Origin: Herpetosiphon geysericola
Lineage (GTDB): Bacteria > Chloroflexota > Chloroflexia > Chloroflexales > Herpetosiphonaceae
Length of the DNA: 64,000 bases
Direction of reading: 5' to 3'
NCBI RefSeq assembly: GCF_001306135.1
Contig: NZ_LGKP01000004.1
Span: 124,001 to 188,000, forward strand
A model generated the notes under the pieces. The model saw only the letters and a list, made by a program, of their open reading frames with translations. It ran no database searches and was not told where the DNA came from. A program made the position numbers and the translations under genes. This document shows, piece by piece, positions 39,301-47,022 of this stretch; within the stretch, counting starts at the first letter, position 1, and every line of letters begins with the position of its first letter.

Positions 39301-41572
39301 CTTCATCGACCTTCAAGCCCGAATTACTAATCACCACATCTTTCATTTCGAGATCATGGCCAGCAATTTTAAGCTCAAGTTTTTTGATTGTGCCTTTGAC
39401 ATTGCCTTGCCAATCGATTTTGAGTTCAACCGGAATCTTGCGATCGTTACTTGCGACATGTAAATCAAGCGTGCTATCAATCTGGAGGCTAAAGCCCTCC
39501 TTGCTATCGTACATGATCGTGGCGGAGTTTTTGATAAAGGCAATTGCTGGGGTATACGCTCCGGTTTGGCTCAAGGCAGCTGTTTGGGCCAAAAGGCTGG
39601 TTGAACTTAGTGGATTGGTGCTCGTCGTTGGTTTGCCAAAGGGATAAATATTGGGCAAGGGAATTTTCACCCCAACCCCGCCAAAGGTGATTGATTTTGA
39701 AGTAACTTCAATCTGCGCGACAATCCCAGTTAGCTCACCAAGCTGCTTGGGCATGGTCAACAGCGCTTGCTTCACTTTGATTTTATCGCCGCTAAAGGTT
39801 GCATCTTTAACTTTGACCTTCAAGCCCGCAAAGAACATTTCAAACTCGTTGATTTTGGCTTCGCCCTTACCACCTGGCTTAATCACCCCAGTCACGCGCA
39901 AGGTATTCTGCTTCGCCGTGCCTGAAACAGGGTTGGTGCCAGTGAGAATGCTGCTTGGTTGCAGCAAGGTGGTAGTAGTGATTTTGGTGGTAGGGGTTAA
40001 ATTCGAGGTGGTGGTAATACCAGGCAACGAGACCTTGAGTTCAGTCATAAAGCCCGCTTCACCAGACAAAATCGCCACATCACTAATTACGGCACTGCCT
40101 AAAAGTTGGAAGCCTGCCAAATGCTTAATCGTTGGCGTAATTGTGGGGCTTGGCGTGATAAATGGCTTATCTTTGCTGACATCAATTTCAAAATCGCCCT
40201 TGAACAAGGGGAAATTTTCTTCAATTTGCGAGACACTGCCATAGGTTGTCACGATCGTTGGCGTCCCAACCGCATCCCATTTGATTTTATCGTCTGGCCC
40301 AAGGCGCAGGTGATAGGTATATTTGCCATTCTTTTTAAAGCCAATTTCGACTGCGCCTGAAGCTTCGGTCTCGCCAAAGAAGCTGGTAAACTCTTCAGCT
40401 GCAATCACAATCTTGCCAACCTCTTGTTGGGTGCGCTTGGTTGAGGTAACAGCAGTAGTTACTTTAATCGAGGCTAGTTTGGTATCAGGGTTAACAATTA
40501 ATGAATCTTTGACCGTCAGGGTGCTGGTTAAAATACCATTGCCCTTCATTTTTACCGGGATTTCATAGGTTTTGGTTTGATTAACATTTAAATTGCCAAC
40601 CGTACAGATCACCTGATCAACATCTTTGAGCAGACAACCACTGACTGGCGCTTGAAAAATACCATTTGCAGGCAAACGCTGAGTCATTTCGACCGCTGAG
40701 GCAGCTTGACCACCAGTATTGCTAATCGTCACGGTGTAAGTGATCAACTCATCAAAACTGGTTGCTAAAGGAGCAGTCGCGGTAATTGCCAATTTAGCGG
40801 ATGGGGTTTGAACTGGATTATTGAGCGCCACTTGGGGTTGAATTCGCAAGCCGCTAAAATCGGCTTCTGCTTGTTGGCTTGGCAAGCTGGCCAAAAATTG
40901 GGTCATTGCTGGGCTGCTTGGCTCAACTAAGCGGGCTTTCGGTCGAGCTGGGCTACTTGGCAAGGCTGGCACCAGTACCGTTTCCGCCGGATCAAGTGCT
41001 GGATCGACAACTGTAAGTGCTGGAGTTTCAATCCGGGCCGCGTTTACAGCGACGGCTGGCATCTGCGCAGCAGCGAGAGCATCGAATTCTTGGGCAAAGG
41101 CCTGCGGGTCAGTATCAGGGCGGGCAGTCATCTGCCAGGTTGCGCCAATCGCCGCCTGATTATTTTCCCACAAATAGGCATCAGCTTGCAGCGCCGAGCT
41201 GACTGCTGGATCATTAACGCTTGGTTGCATTGGCAAGCCCAACGCTACCCGATTAAGATAATAGCTAATTTGCTCCTCGATCGCTTTATCGCCAGCGACT
41301 TCGGGCAACGTACCATTAAATACATCTTGGACAGCCAATAAGGCAGCTTCTTGAAACAAATCAGGATCAGTAGCGGCAACGCGTTGCAAGTACGGGTCGA
41401 GAGCTTCAGTTTGACCACGAATCAAGCCAGTTGCTTGGGCTTGGGCGGGCGAGGCGGCAGCAGGGTTGGGAGCTGCAGACGATGTTTGGGGATGGACTAC
41501 CAATTGAAGGCCCAACAATAGGATTAAGCTCAGGCGAACCGCCCGGGCAAACCGACTGGTTTCACGAATCAT
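33371..41572 (-). CDS. Giant secreted multidomain repeat protein (2733 aa)
   Basis: The ATG at 41572 has AAGGGAG upstream and gives a signal peptide (RLSLILLLGLQLVVHPQTSS, then AAP). A DUF11-like domain lies at about residues 250-345 (ELITYTVTISNTGGQAASAV). Roughly residues 390-1350 hold many ~100-residue beta-rich repeats with shared phrases such as LELKIAGHDLEMKDVVISN and MKLAIKEANIENGTIKAREA. A fibronectin III-like domain (about 1740-1830, SLDIAWEPHPNPDIDGYEIH), more DUF11-like domains (QGSATANNLQIELDLP) and a PKD-like region (VAWDLDNDGAFDD) follow. It ends in TIYAPVIMVNR, which resembles short tails I associate with secreted Chloroflexota proteins. It is probably an extracellular or surface adhesin or matrix protein. 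It is monocistronic and convergent to the LOG gene. Confidence 0.85.
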   Translation of the reverse strand: MIRETSRFARAVRLSLILLLGLQLVVHPQTSSAAPNPAAASPAQAQATGLIRGQTEALDPYLQRVAATDPDLFQEAALLAVQDVFNGTLPEVAGDKAIEEQISYYLNRVALGLPMQPSVNDPAVSSALQADAYLWENNQAAIGATWQMTARPDTDPQAFAQEFDALAAAQMPAVAVNAARIETPALTVVDPALDPAETVLVPALPSSPARPKARLVEPSSPAMTQFLASLPSQQAEADFSGLRIQPQVALNNPVQTPSAKLAITATAPLATSFDELITYTVTISNTGGQAASAVEMTQRLPANGIFQAPVSGCLLKDVDQVICTVGNLNVNQTKTYEIPVKMKGNGILTSTLTVKDSLIVNPDTKLASIKVTTAVTSTKRTQQEVGKIVIAAEEFTSFFGETEASGAVEIGFKKNGKYTYHLRLGPDDKIKWDAVGTPTIVTTYGSVSQIEENFPLFKGDFEIDVSKDKPFITPSPTITPTIKHLAGFQLLGSAVISDVAILSGEAGFMTELKVSLPGITTTSNLTPTTKITTTTLLQPSSILTGTNPVSGTAKQNTLRVTGVIKPGGKGEAKINEFEMFFAGLKVKVKDATFSGDKIKVKQALLTMPKQLGELTGIVAQIEVTSKSITFGGVGVKIPLPNIYPFGKPTTSTNPLSSTSLLAQTAALSQTGAYTPAIAFIKNSATIMYDSKEGFSLQIDSTLDLHVASNDRKIPVELKIDWQGNVKGTIKKLELKIAGHDLEMKDVVISNSGLKVDEASFTITFPSEKKQEPNASARGAAIESDKKKEDKKLTITVKKVSITKNGFAIGEGAIASDLPDFGLGDSIRFTKNKVKFVVTNPITDPAMELELEGTLKVLIKSSEMETKFSAKWDKKGKFSGKLKELTLTVASSKLELKNVEFNTQRFSTNSASLTLPAFLGSTKIILTKVVIDENGLSFGDAAVKIPVKFTIGKENGEPSPTNSVTISGTLGLDFKQDKSYSFVFAGKVSITLASQTAEAEGMVQIDKDGKVTGSVDSFELTIAGMKLAIKEANIENGTIKAREATFAIPKEWGGLSVSVYNIEISKEGFSIGGGSFKLPEIKVGDMSLSLEGTLKKEGNGWIIAAGGELKLPNASGAGCSGLGVSVEIFAGSNQTVAMRIVPASAEAINAFQLRKVGVVLKCTIPLGTSGFDLTRIEGTVTLTSNVTKIEMKATIESKMGIGSFRAVTADGNMSMEYVKNPYKFEIGIGASMKIFSMFEAARASAKMRFTDGAVPFLFTAEMNINAVIARGNMKLTAWTKDGAFNLVGRIYGEVGVKRGALVDSCWRVWLPFRTREVCLRIPSDDFFIGAGMEFGKFKRGNGDTWGFKASVNIAGANYGIYVDTNGRFSVGNVDDYRLIDAPSLRRAQYLHDLNAKQQLNRASLSAEDAALFNDYSFNNQEIIISTVEMTRPGDLMLTMLRSVSDSDLQVSLVRPDGLRITGSNPSGNVTFNEVFVDPRDIRDPITQAPDLTAPPMIQTSLNVTNAELGQWKLVLQRAPAFDFIINVSGTVYGPPIEKLAVSNQNDSNNLVDLAWMQSTPYTATATIYASQDTITDTASYTKTNNFLRADGIMATETITVDVGTVTKFGGYPLASFDYAEGSQNASETLDLSSLKSGVYNLWLEVNDGQNPPSRQYFPNTVSVLHELQPTWTSTTVITPGYGSLDIAWEPHPNPDIDGYEIHVRSQNDQFDEDLAIIDVGDAGTQIVTGLAGGEAYDVMIVGYDSGTGRTSESSFVAATPLVAPFSMSANPSGLTLDAGVAGTSNLTIASSVNPYPEQVFLEIAELPEGFAAQINTPILTPTLVGVQSSVVLTPAASLLGGTYTVTLVALSNGSERYLSIPVTVREPDFSLRTSVDNLTLTNFNSTSVEIDATYQFSERDEIFVDVVDMPVGVDWSFTRSSFMPGEKTRLILTDTLDLEYGDYPITLLAFDNEHAYTKTLNLAVTGFYIEVVEDQAARPHEVGAPYVLTIDGNDWNQPIELTIEEKADQPLFFASLSSATAEVGQLVNLQLSPLIDTAPGSYEVLVHAASAGYTQTIPLYITVQANELTTDVAMGYEGLTEGYVVAGESYSYILAPKNISLNPARDVIVTERMLNNTLVTLADADGCGVATNGTTTSLSCNLGDIPAGSQNSAKTLTWQVKPDVAEGTLISHTSELLVNDTTISETSAIDNRGEVAFTVERLSDLDLTVDYADVVNAGELAIFTATVTNLGPSVAAETLVEFYLPAGTSLHTASVGCVQEAELVSCQLGSLLVGQVATVAVTLKINPDQREYLETLVAVDSDSYDEDLNNNAVYTFAEVAAVADLAVTIVPNRSAINEGEAVEYLVTIINQGSATANNLQIELDLPAEADIVDLRIGNVLEIPEELMLAPGASLTATIGILYPEDDAGTPISIQATALADEASAVTATSANLSVANLAPTGLFTNTMVVNEGEFGVLAVMIDDAGTSYDPLSVAWDLDNDGAFDDSNTAITRFDARSIDGTTTRPVAVKILDDDGGETILNRTVIVRNVAPMVAAGPDQFQIYNEQFTLDLALSDPFANDSKTASIDWGDGVIDTLPLAAQVTAASANHTYATIGNYATKVCVTDDNQGRGCDEVVLYAMCRDNGLLVRVVQQNTQISIILENASGNVAISAGMPLTLYHGNTVLQSFVLDQPLAVGASRTLNYTWADAPLSATLRVATDDNGTGTKSTDFCSGSVYKWAINTTIYAPVIMVNR

Positions 41573-41871
41573 AGAAGCTCCCTTATTAATACCACCAAGC
41601 CTACAATTGAACCCAAACAAGGCCCTGAAAAAAGGCGCACTCAAATAGCCAGCAGGCTTACGCGCTTGTGCCGAGAAAACGAATTAAATAAAGCTGTTGC
41701 GCTGAGATAGCGACAACAATACGCCTATTACCAACGCCTGCCTATAGGCTATTCGTCCTATCGAGCAATTTATCCCCCATAGCACCAACAAGCACTATAA
41801 TGAAGCATGGACTAATGATGCATAGCAAGCGATTACCAGTGTTGATCTCAGCCACAAATGAGGTGTTGCGC

Positions 41872-42696
41872 ATGTTTACGGTTGGTGAATTCGCCAGAAT
41901 TGCCCAAGTTTCGAAGCGTTTTTTGCGCTACTACGATGAATTAGGCCTATTTCCACCAGCAACTATTGATCATAGTAATGGTCGGCGTTATTACAGTGCT
42001 GAGCAATTGCCTGCATTAAATCGCATTTTGGTGCTCAAAGACTTGGGCTTTTCGCTTGAACAAATTCGCGATTTAAGCCACGATCAGATTTCTGCTGACC
42101 AAATGCAACGTCTCTTGCGCCAAAAAAAAGCTGAAATCGAGGCCCATCTGCGCGAAGAAATGCAACGTATTCAGCGTATAGAATCGCGGCTGAATGCGCT
42201 TAACGATTTCGATAAGCCTTTAAATGTTGTGCTCAAGCCAATGCCTAGCCAATCAGTGCTTAGCACCCGCATCATCGCCGAAAATTTCGAATCTGGCTTG
42301 CAGGCAATTCAACAGATTCGCCAGCATTTGCCAACCAGCAAACGCTATGGCATGTGTTTTTGCATTTGCCAAACCCACAATGACTCGCTGTTTGATATGG
42401 ATCTTGAAATTGGCTGTTTTATTGAGCAAACAAGCCATGCTCCGGTCAAGATTTCCCAGCAACTTCAACTACGTTTTGATCAGCACCCAGCCAGCGAACT
42501 CATGGCCGCCAGCGTCGTTCAAGGCCCAATTGAAAAAATTCTGACCAGTTATGAGCAGATTGGCCGTTGGGCCGAACTTAATGGCTATCGACCAACCGCC
42601 CTACCCCGGGAAATTTCGCTGCGCTTGCCTGAAAATTCCGATGGCAGCGATTTGCTGACCGAAGTGCAATTTCCAATCGAGCCAATTCAAAAATGA
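41872..42696 (+). CDS. MerR-family regulator with GyrI-like effector domain (274 aa)
   Basis: The N-terminal winged helix is typical: MFTVGEFARIAQVSKRFLRY YDELGLFPPA region with the Arg-Tyr-Tyr of MerR proteins. A dimerisation coiled coil (residues ~85-120, QMQRLLRQKKAEIEAHLREE) and a C-terminal ~150-residue domain follow that fits the GyrI-like small-molecule-binding fold (BltR/BmrR type). The ATG at 41872 aligns with the usual MerR start; the longer frame is not needed. It probably senses a lipophilic compound and activates the two downstream oxidoreductase genes through the promoter at 42724-42755. TATAAT at 41796-41801 may belong to its own promoter; no other feature is seen in 41573-41871. 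Confidence 0.88.
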   Translation: MFTVGEFARIAQVSKRFLRYYDELGLFPPATIDHSNGRRYYSAEQLPALNRILVLKDLGFSLEQIRDLSHDQISADQMQRLLRQKKAEIEAHLREEMQRIQRIESRLNALNDFDKPLNVVLKPMPSQSVLSTRIIAENFESGLQAIQQIRQHLPTSKRYGMCFCICQTHNDSLFDMDLEIGCFIEQTSHAPVKISQQLQLRFDQHPASELMAASVVQGPIEKILTSYEQIGRWAELNGYRPTALPREISLRLPENSDGSDLLTEVQFPIEPIQK

Positions 42697-42723
42697 ATAG
42701 CTGATGAGTGGGCCAAAATAGGG

Positions 42724-42755
42724 CTTGCAGTTAACGTTACGTGAAGATTTAGACT
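42724..42755 (+). promoter_or_regulatory. MerR-type promoter with 19-bp spacer
   Basis: -35 TTGCAG (42725-42730) and -10 TAGACT (42750-42755) are separated by 19 bp, the long spacing that MerR regulators untwist. An imperfect palindrome runs from CTTGCAG to GTGAAG (42724-42746) around GTTAACGTTAC. It lies between the MerR gene and the oxidoreductase gene it probably activates. Confidence 0.72.
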
Positions 42756-42789
42756 GCTCATGGATTTGATTTTCTAGTGAGGAAAACCC

Positions 42790-43635
42790 ATGACAGCGAA
42801 TAATCTGATTTTGGTAACTGGCGGCACTGGCAAAACTGGCAAACGAGTTGTTGAGCGTTTGCAAGCGCAAGGCCATAACGTGCGGGTTGGCTCACGTTCA
42901 GCCAGCCCAAGCTTCGATTGGGATGATCAGCAAACCTGGCCCGCAGCCTTGGCCGATGCCCAAAGCGTCTACATCAGCTATCAACCAGATCTGGCAGTTC
43001 CCAGCGCCATCGACACGATTCGCGCATTCAGCCAGTTGGCAGTCGCTAGTGGGGTCAAACATTTGGTGCTGTTATCAGGGCGTGGTGAAGCTGCTGCGCA
43101 AGCCTGCGAGCAAGTCATTCAAGCAGCAGGAATCGCTTGGACAATCGTGCGGGCTAGCTGGTTTATGCAAAATTTCAGCGAATCGTTTTTTCATGAACCA
43201 TTGCTCAATGGCCAAATCTTCTTGCCAGCCAGCGAGGTCAAAGAGCCATTTATTGATGCAGATGATATTGCCGATGTTGTCGTTGCAGCCTTGAGCGATG
43301 TTGAAACTCATGCTGGTCAACTCTATGAAGTGACTGGGCCGCGCTTAATGACCTTTGCTGAAGCAATTAGCGAAATTGCCCAAGCTAATGGTAGCCCAAT
43401 CGATTATCAGCCAATTCCAATCGAAGCCTATATTGGGGCGTTGCACGAGCAACAATGGCCAGCCGACATGATTTGGTTCGTCGAATTTTTGTTTCGCGAA
43501 GTGCTCGATGGCCGCAATGCCTACCTCAGCGATGGAGTTGAACGCGCTTTGGGTCGCCAGCCCAACGATTTCAGCAATTATGCCCGTGAAGCAGCAGCCC
43601 GTGGCGTTTGGCAGCTTTCCAGTGTAACTCGCTAG
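42790..43635 (+). CDS. NmrA-like NAD(P)-binding oxidoreductase (281 aa)
   Basis: The N-terminal Rossmann motif is GGTGKTGKRVVERLQAQGH. The family follows the atypical short-chain dehydrogenase/NmrA pattern: VYISYQPDLAVPSAIDTIRA, then VKHLVLLSGRGEAAAQACEQ and the active-site-like TIVRASWFMQNFSE, then DADDIADVVVAALSD. QOR2-type quinone oxidoreductases share this layout. GAGGAAAA precedes the ATG. It is in line with the MerR regulator and a flavodoxin gene, which suggests handling of redox-active or electrophilic compounds. The exact substrate is unknown. Confidence 0.85.
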   Translation: MTANNLILVTGGTGKTGKRVVERLQAQGHNVRVGSRSASPSFDWDDQQTWPAALADAQSVYISYQPDLAVPSAIDTIRAFSQLAVASGVKHLVLLSGRGEAAAQACEQVIQAAGIAWTIVRASWFMQNFSESFFHEPLLNGQIFLPASEVKEPFIDADDIADVVVAALSDVETHAGQLYEVTGPRLMTFAEAISEIAQANGSPIDYQPIPIEAYIGALHEQQWPADMIWFVEFLFREVLDGRNAYLSDGVERALGRQPNDFSNYAREAAARGVWQLSSVTR

Positions 43636-43693
43636 GTTGATAATTCAGCCCTTCGCTTAATAGATGAGTGAGGGGCATTTGAAGGAGTTTGCG

Positions 43694-44218
43694 ATGACGA
43701 ATCCCACAATCCTCGTAACCTATGCCAGTCGCGGCGGCTCCACGATTGGTGTAGCCGAAACGATCGCCAATGTGCTTACTGCACAAGGTTTGAACGTCGA
43801 GCTTGTACCAATGCACCAAGTGCGCGATTTGAATCGCTATCAGGCGGTCGTGGCGGGCAGTGCGATTCATAAAAATCGTTGGTTGCCAGAGGCCTTAGCC
43901 TTCGTCAAGCAGCATCAAACTGTATTGCAAACCAAACCCTTTGCGGCTTTTTTGACCTGTTTGGCCCTGGCAATGACCAAGCAACCAGCCAAAACCAGCG
44001 CCGAAGTGGACGAATGGCTGCAACCTGTGCGCAATTTGGTGCAGCCCCAGAGCGAGGGTATGTTTGCTGGCGTGCTTGATCTGAGCAGAATCAGCGTGGG
44101 TTATCGACTATTGTTTCGCGGCGCAATGCTCGTGCGGCGCTGGCGCGAGGGCGATTATCGCAATTGGCCAGCAATTGAGGCTTGGGCAGCTGGATTGCCA
44201 AAACAACTTGCGATGTAA
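43694..44218 (+). CDS. Flavodoxin-domain protein, protoporphyrinogen dehydrogenase-like (174 aa)
   Basis: The N-terminus TILVTYASRGGSTIGVAETI is the FMN phosphate-binding loop of flavodoxins. AVVAGSAIHKNRWLPEALAF and PFAAFLTCLALAMTKQPAKT match the long-chain Flavodoxin_5 group that includes HemG-type menaquinone-dependent protoporphyrinogen IX dehydrogenase. The ATG at 43694 follows AAGGAG. It is probably co-transcribed with the oxidoreductase 58 bases upstream under MerR control. No haem biosynthesis genes are near, so a general quinone or electron-transfer role is as likely as protoporphyrinogen oxidation. Confidence 0.8.
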   Translation: MTNPTILVTYASRGGSTIGVAETIANVLTAQGLNVELVPMHQVRDLNRYQAVVAGSAIHKNRWLPEALAFVKQHQTVLQTKPFAAFLTCLALAMTKQPAKTSAEVDEWLQPVRNLVQPQSEGMFAGVLDLSRISVGYRLLFRGAMLVRRWREGDYRNWPAIEAWAAGLPKQLAM

Positions 44219-44810
44219 CAGGCTTTGAGGATTGGTTGTTGGGGGTCAGGGATCGGGAACCGAGCAACCGCGAAGATCGCGAAGGATACGAAGAGCATTT
44301 TAGCCACGAATTGCACGAAAGGCCAATAGCAACAATAGAAATAACCCAAAAGAGCCAGATTAGTGGCTAGGGATCAGGGAACAGGAACCGAGCAACCGCG
44401 AAGATCGCGAAGGACACGAAGCTGGGGCTATAGGCTTTTGGATCTTGGCTATTGGATTCATCCCTCATCCTTCGGTTGCTCTGCGCCTCTGCGTTAAACA
44501 GCGTAAAGGCAAAATTTTGGCGTGTAAGTAGCGTAAGAACAATCCACGAAGAAACATTTGGGGGGGCAGGGGGCTGAAAACCCCCTGCGTCTCCCGCCGG
44601 CGGCGGGACGGAAGGGTGGCGAAACAGGCTTTGGATATTGGTTGTCATAGATCGGGAACCGAGCAACCGCGAAGGACGCGAAGAACACGGAGCGCATTTT
44701 AGCCACCAATTCCACACATTACCCGAAAAATCTTCCGCTAGCCAAAAGCCTATAGTCATTCTTTCCTCTACGCCTCTGCGTTAAATAATTAATCCACATC
44801 AAACCCGAAA
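44219..44810. repeat. Gene-free stretch with dispersed repeat copy B and boilerplate repeats
   Basis: 44535-44625 is an inverted copy of the four-locus repeat (copy A at 28031-28122), with the same two stem-loops. Around it, GGGAACCGAGCAACCGCGAA followed by GGACACGAAG-like text recurs at about 44250, 44375 and 44650. Frames that cross this region on either strand are repeat artefacts. Confidence 0.8.
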
Positions 44811-45878
44811 TTAATGCTTCAGCCGCGGATCAAGTGCATCGCGCAAACCATCGCCCAATAAATTAAAGCCCAATACCGTCAGCATAATCGCAATGCCAGG
44901 GAACAGCGCATACCACCATTGGCCAGTGCCAACATACTCGCGGGCGGTTGACAGCATCGAACCCCATTCAGGCCGGGGTGGTTGGGCGCCAAGCCCCAAA
45001 AAGCCCAAGGCCGCAACACTGGTAATCGATGAAGCCACGCTCAAGGTCATTTGTACCAAAATTGGAGTTAAGCTGTTGGGCAAAATATGGCGCATCAGCA
45101 TGCGCATTCTGCTGACCCCAACTGCCTCGGCAGCATGAATATACTCTTGATTACGCACACTCAACACCGCAGCCCGTGCAATCCGCCCGAAAATCGGAAT
45201 CTCGATCACAGCCACCGCCAACATCGCATTGAACAACGGCGGGTCAAAGATCGTTTGCAAAATTGGTAATTCGGTAATTTGTTGGCTAAATTTATACGAA
45301 AATGATTCACGATTATTGCTGATTGCGGTCAAAGCAATTGCCAGCAGAATTGAGGGAAACGCCAGCAAAATATCCATCAGCCATGTTGTGATCGTATCGA
45401 TAATACCGCCAAAAAAGCCCGAAACCAGGCCCAGCAGCGAGCCAAAAATAACCGCCAAGACTACGGCAAACGTGCCAACGGTCAGCGAAATTGGTGCACC
45501 ATGTAAGACCCGAATAAAAATATCGCGGCCTAGTTGGTCGGTGCCGAATGGCCGTTCAAAGCGCCCCCACGGCGTATCTTTGCGCGCTTTATCGATACTT
45601 TTCTTCGCAGCATCGGCCCGCTCTTCCTGGCTCATCAGCCACGATGGCGGCTGCAATTTATTAGCTGTATCACGATTGAGGGTTTGGTCGAGTGGTTGCA
45701 CAATCGGCGTGATAATCGCAATCGCAAACAAAAAGGCACAAATCGCCATGCCCATGAGGCCAACCGTGCTACTCAATAGCCGCCGCCGAGCGTCACTCCA
45801 GAGCGAACGCGGCTTGCGCAACAGTAACGCTTGATCGCTCGTCGGTTTATTGGTGATAGTTGGTTCAGTTGTCGCCAT
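44811..45878 (-). CDS. Second Opp/Dpp system: permease, DppC type (355 aa)
   Basis: The first helix (VGLMGMAICAFLFAIAIITP) is followed by an unusually long soluble loop (QEERADAAKKSIDKARKDTP) and then the DppC loop RPFGTDQLGRDIFIRVLHGA. Five more helices and the ATPase-contact loop EYIHAAEAVGVSRMRMLMRH are present. The start is the ATG at 45878 with AAAGGG upstream. It pairs with the permease gene 40 bases upstream. No ATPase genes follow: the stretch after it is the repeat-rich gap, so the ATPases must be encoded elsewhere or shared with the first system. Confidence 0.9.
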   Translation of the reverse strand: MATTEPTITNKPTSDQALLLRKPRSLWSDARRRLLSSTVGLMGMAICAFLFAIAIITPIVQPLDQTLNRDTANKLQPPSWLMSQEERADAAKKSIDKARKDTPWGRFERPFGTDQLGRDIFIRVLHGAPISLTVGTFAVVLAVIFGSLLGLVSGFFGGIIDTITTWLMDILLAFPSILLAIALTAISNNRESFSYKFSQQITELPILQTIFDPPLFNAMLAVAVIEIPIFGRIARAAVLSVRNQEYIHAAEAVGVSRMRMLMRHILPNSLTPILVQMTLSVASSITSVAALGFLGLGAQPPRPEWGSMLSTAREYVGTGQWWYALFPGIAIMLTVLGFNLLGDGLRDALDPRLKH

Positions 45879-45918
45879 AGTCACCCTTTACTAGCCCAGT
45901 GCAAAACGCCGAGCAGCG

Positions 45919-46959
45919 TTATTTAAATTGAATCCGTGGGTCAAAGAAGCGGTAGGAAATATCAACCAAGGTATTGATCAACACAAACACCAGCGAAACA
46001 AACATCACGCCGCTTTGCACCACCGGATAATCACGCGCCAAAATGCCATCGAGTAACCAGCGCCCAATGCCTGGCCACGAAAAAACCGTTTCAGTCAAAA
46101 CGGCTCCGCCAAGCAAAAAGCCCAGTTGCAGCCCAATCACCGTAATCACGGGAATCAGGGCATTGCGCAAGCCGTGGCGCAAAATCGTAATTCGGGCTGA
46201 TAAACCTTTGGCCCGCGCGGTGCGAATATAATCTTGATACAACACTTCGAGCATTGCCGAACGGGTCATGCGCGCAATGCTTGCCAGCGGCACAGTTGCC
46301 AAAGCAAGGCTCGGCATAATCAAATGTTTAAAGGCATTCGCGGTTATGTCAAATCGACCAAGCAACAAGCCATCAAGCAAATAGAGGCCTGTAATTGGCT
46401 TAAACGTGCCATGCAAGCTGGTATCAAGCCGCAAACTAGGATCGAGCCATTTGAGCTTGACCGAGAACAAATATTGCATCATCAAGCCAAGCCAGAAAAT
46501 GGGAATTGAAACGCCGAGCAGCGCCACAATCATACTGCCAGCATCAAGCAACGAGCCACGTTTGGTCGCTGAAACCACACCTGTGGTTACCCCAACCACA
46601 ACCGCAATCAACAAGGCGCTCAGCGCCAATTCAATTGTCGCTGGAAAACGCTCCTTTAATTCTTTGGAAATTGCTTGGCGGGTTTTGATCGAATCGCCAA
46701 AATCGCCAGTGGCAAAATTGGTGATATAGGTTACATATTGGCTTTCAAAAACATTGCCGCCCTCAAAATTGAGGTATAAGGGCCGATCAAGCTTGAGTTT
46801 GGTGCGCAAAGCTGCGCGTTGCTCGGGGGTTGAGCGTTCGCCCAAGATAATAATCGCGGGATCGCCGGGGATGGTGCGCAACAGGGTAAAAACCAGCAGT
46901 GAAATGCCAAGCAGGACGGGAATAATGCCAAGCAGTCGACGAAAAATATACCCAAGCAT
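45919..46959 (-). CDS. Second Opp/Dpp system: permease, DppB type (346 aa)
   Basis: The conserved DppB start YIFRRLLGIIPVLLGISLLV, then LRTIPGDPAIIILGERSTPE, the central helices and the ATPase-contact loop RTARAKGLSARITILRHGLR and NALIPVITVIG are all present. The C-terminal PGIGRWLLDGILARDYPVVQ is characteristic. It follows the binding-protein gene with a strong hairpin (46976-47008) between them and precedes the DppC-type permease gene by 40 bases. Confidence 0.92.
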   Translation of the reverse strand: MLGYIFRRLLGIIPVLLGISLLVFTLLRTIPGDPAIIILGERSTPEQRAALRTKLKLDRPLYLNFEGGNVFESQYVTYITNFATGDFGDSIKTRQAISKELKERFPATIELALSALLIAVVVGVTTGVVSATKRGSLLDAGSMIVALLGVSIPIFWLGLMMQYLFSVKLKWLDPSLRLDTSLHGTFKPITGLYLLDGLLLGRFDITANAFKHLIMPSLALATVPLASIARMTRSAMLEVLYQDYIRTARAKGLSARITILRHGLRNALIPVITVIGLQLGFLLGGAVLTETVFSWPGIGRWLLDGILARDYPVVQSGVMFVSLVFVLINTLVDISYRFFDPRIQFK

Positions 46960-46975
46960 GGATTCTTCCTTACTA

Positions 46976-47008
46976 TACGCCGCTTGTTAAGGGCTAACAA
47001 GCGGCGTA
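46976..47008 (-). terminator. Intra-operon hairpin between binding protein and permease genes
   Basis: A perfect 14-bp stem (46976-46989 with 46995-47008) and 5-nt loop, with no clear T tract. It occupies the same position as the hairpin at 22898-22924 in the first Opp operon and probably sets a high ratio of binding protein to permease. Confidence 0.7.
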
Positions 47009-47022
47009 GGCTCGGCTATTGG

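Noticed and set aside
39651-40244. 197-codon plus-strand frame within the giant gene, with others alongside.
   Set aside because: Antisense to repeats rich in Lys, Thr and Ile codons; the hydrophobic look is a by-product of the complementary strand.
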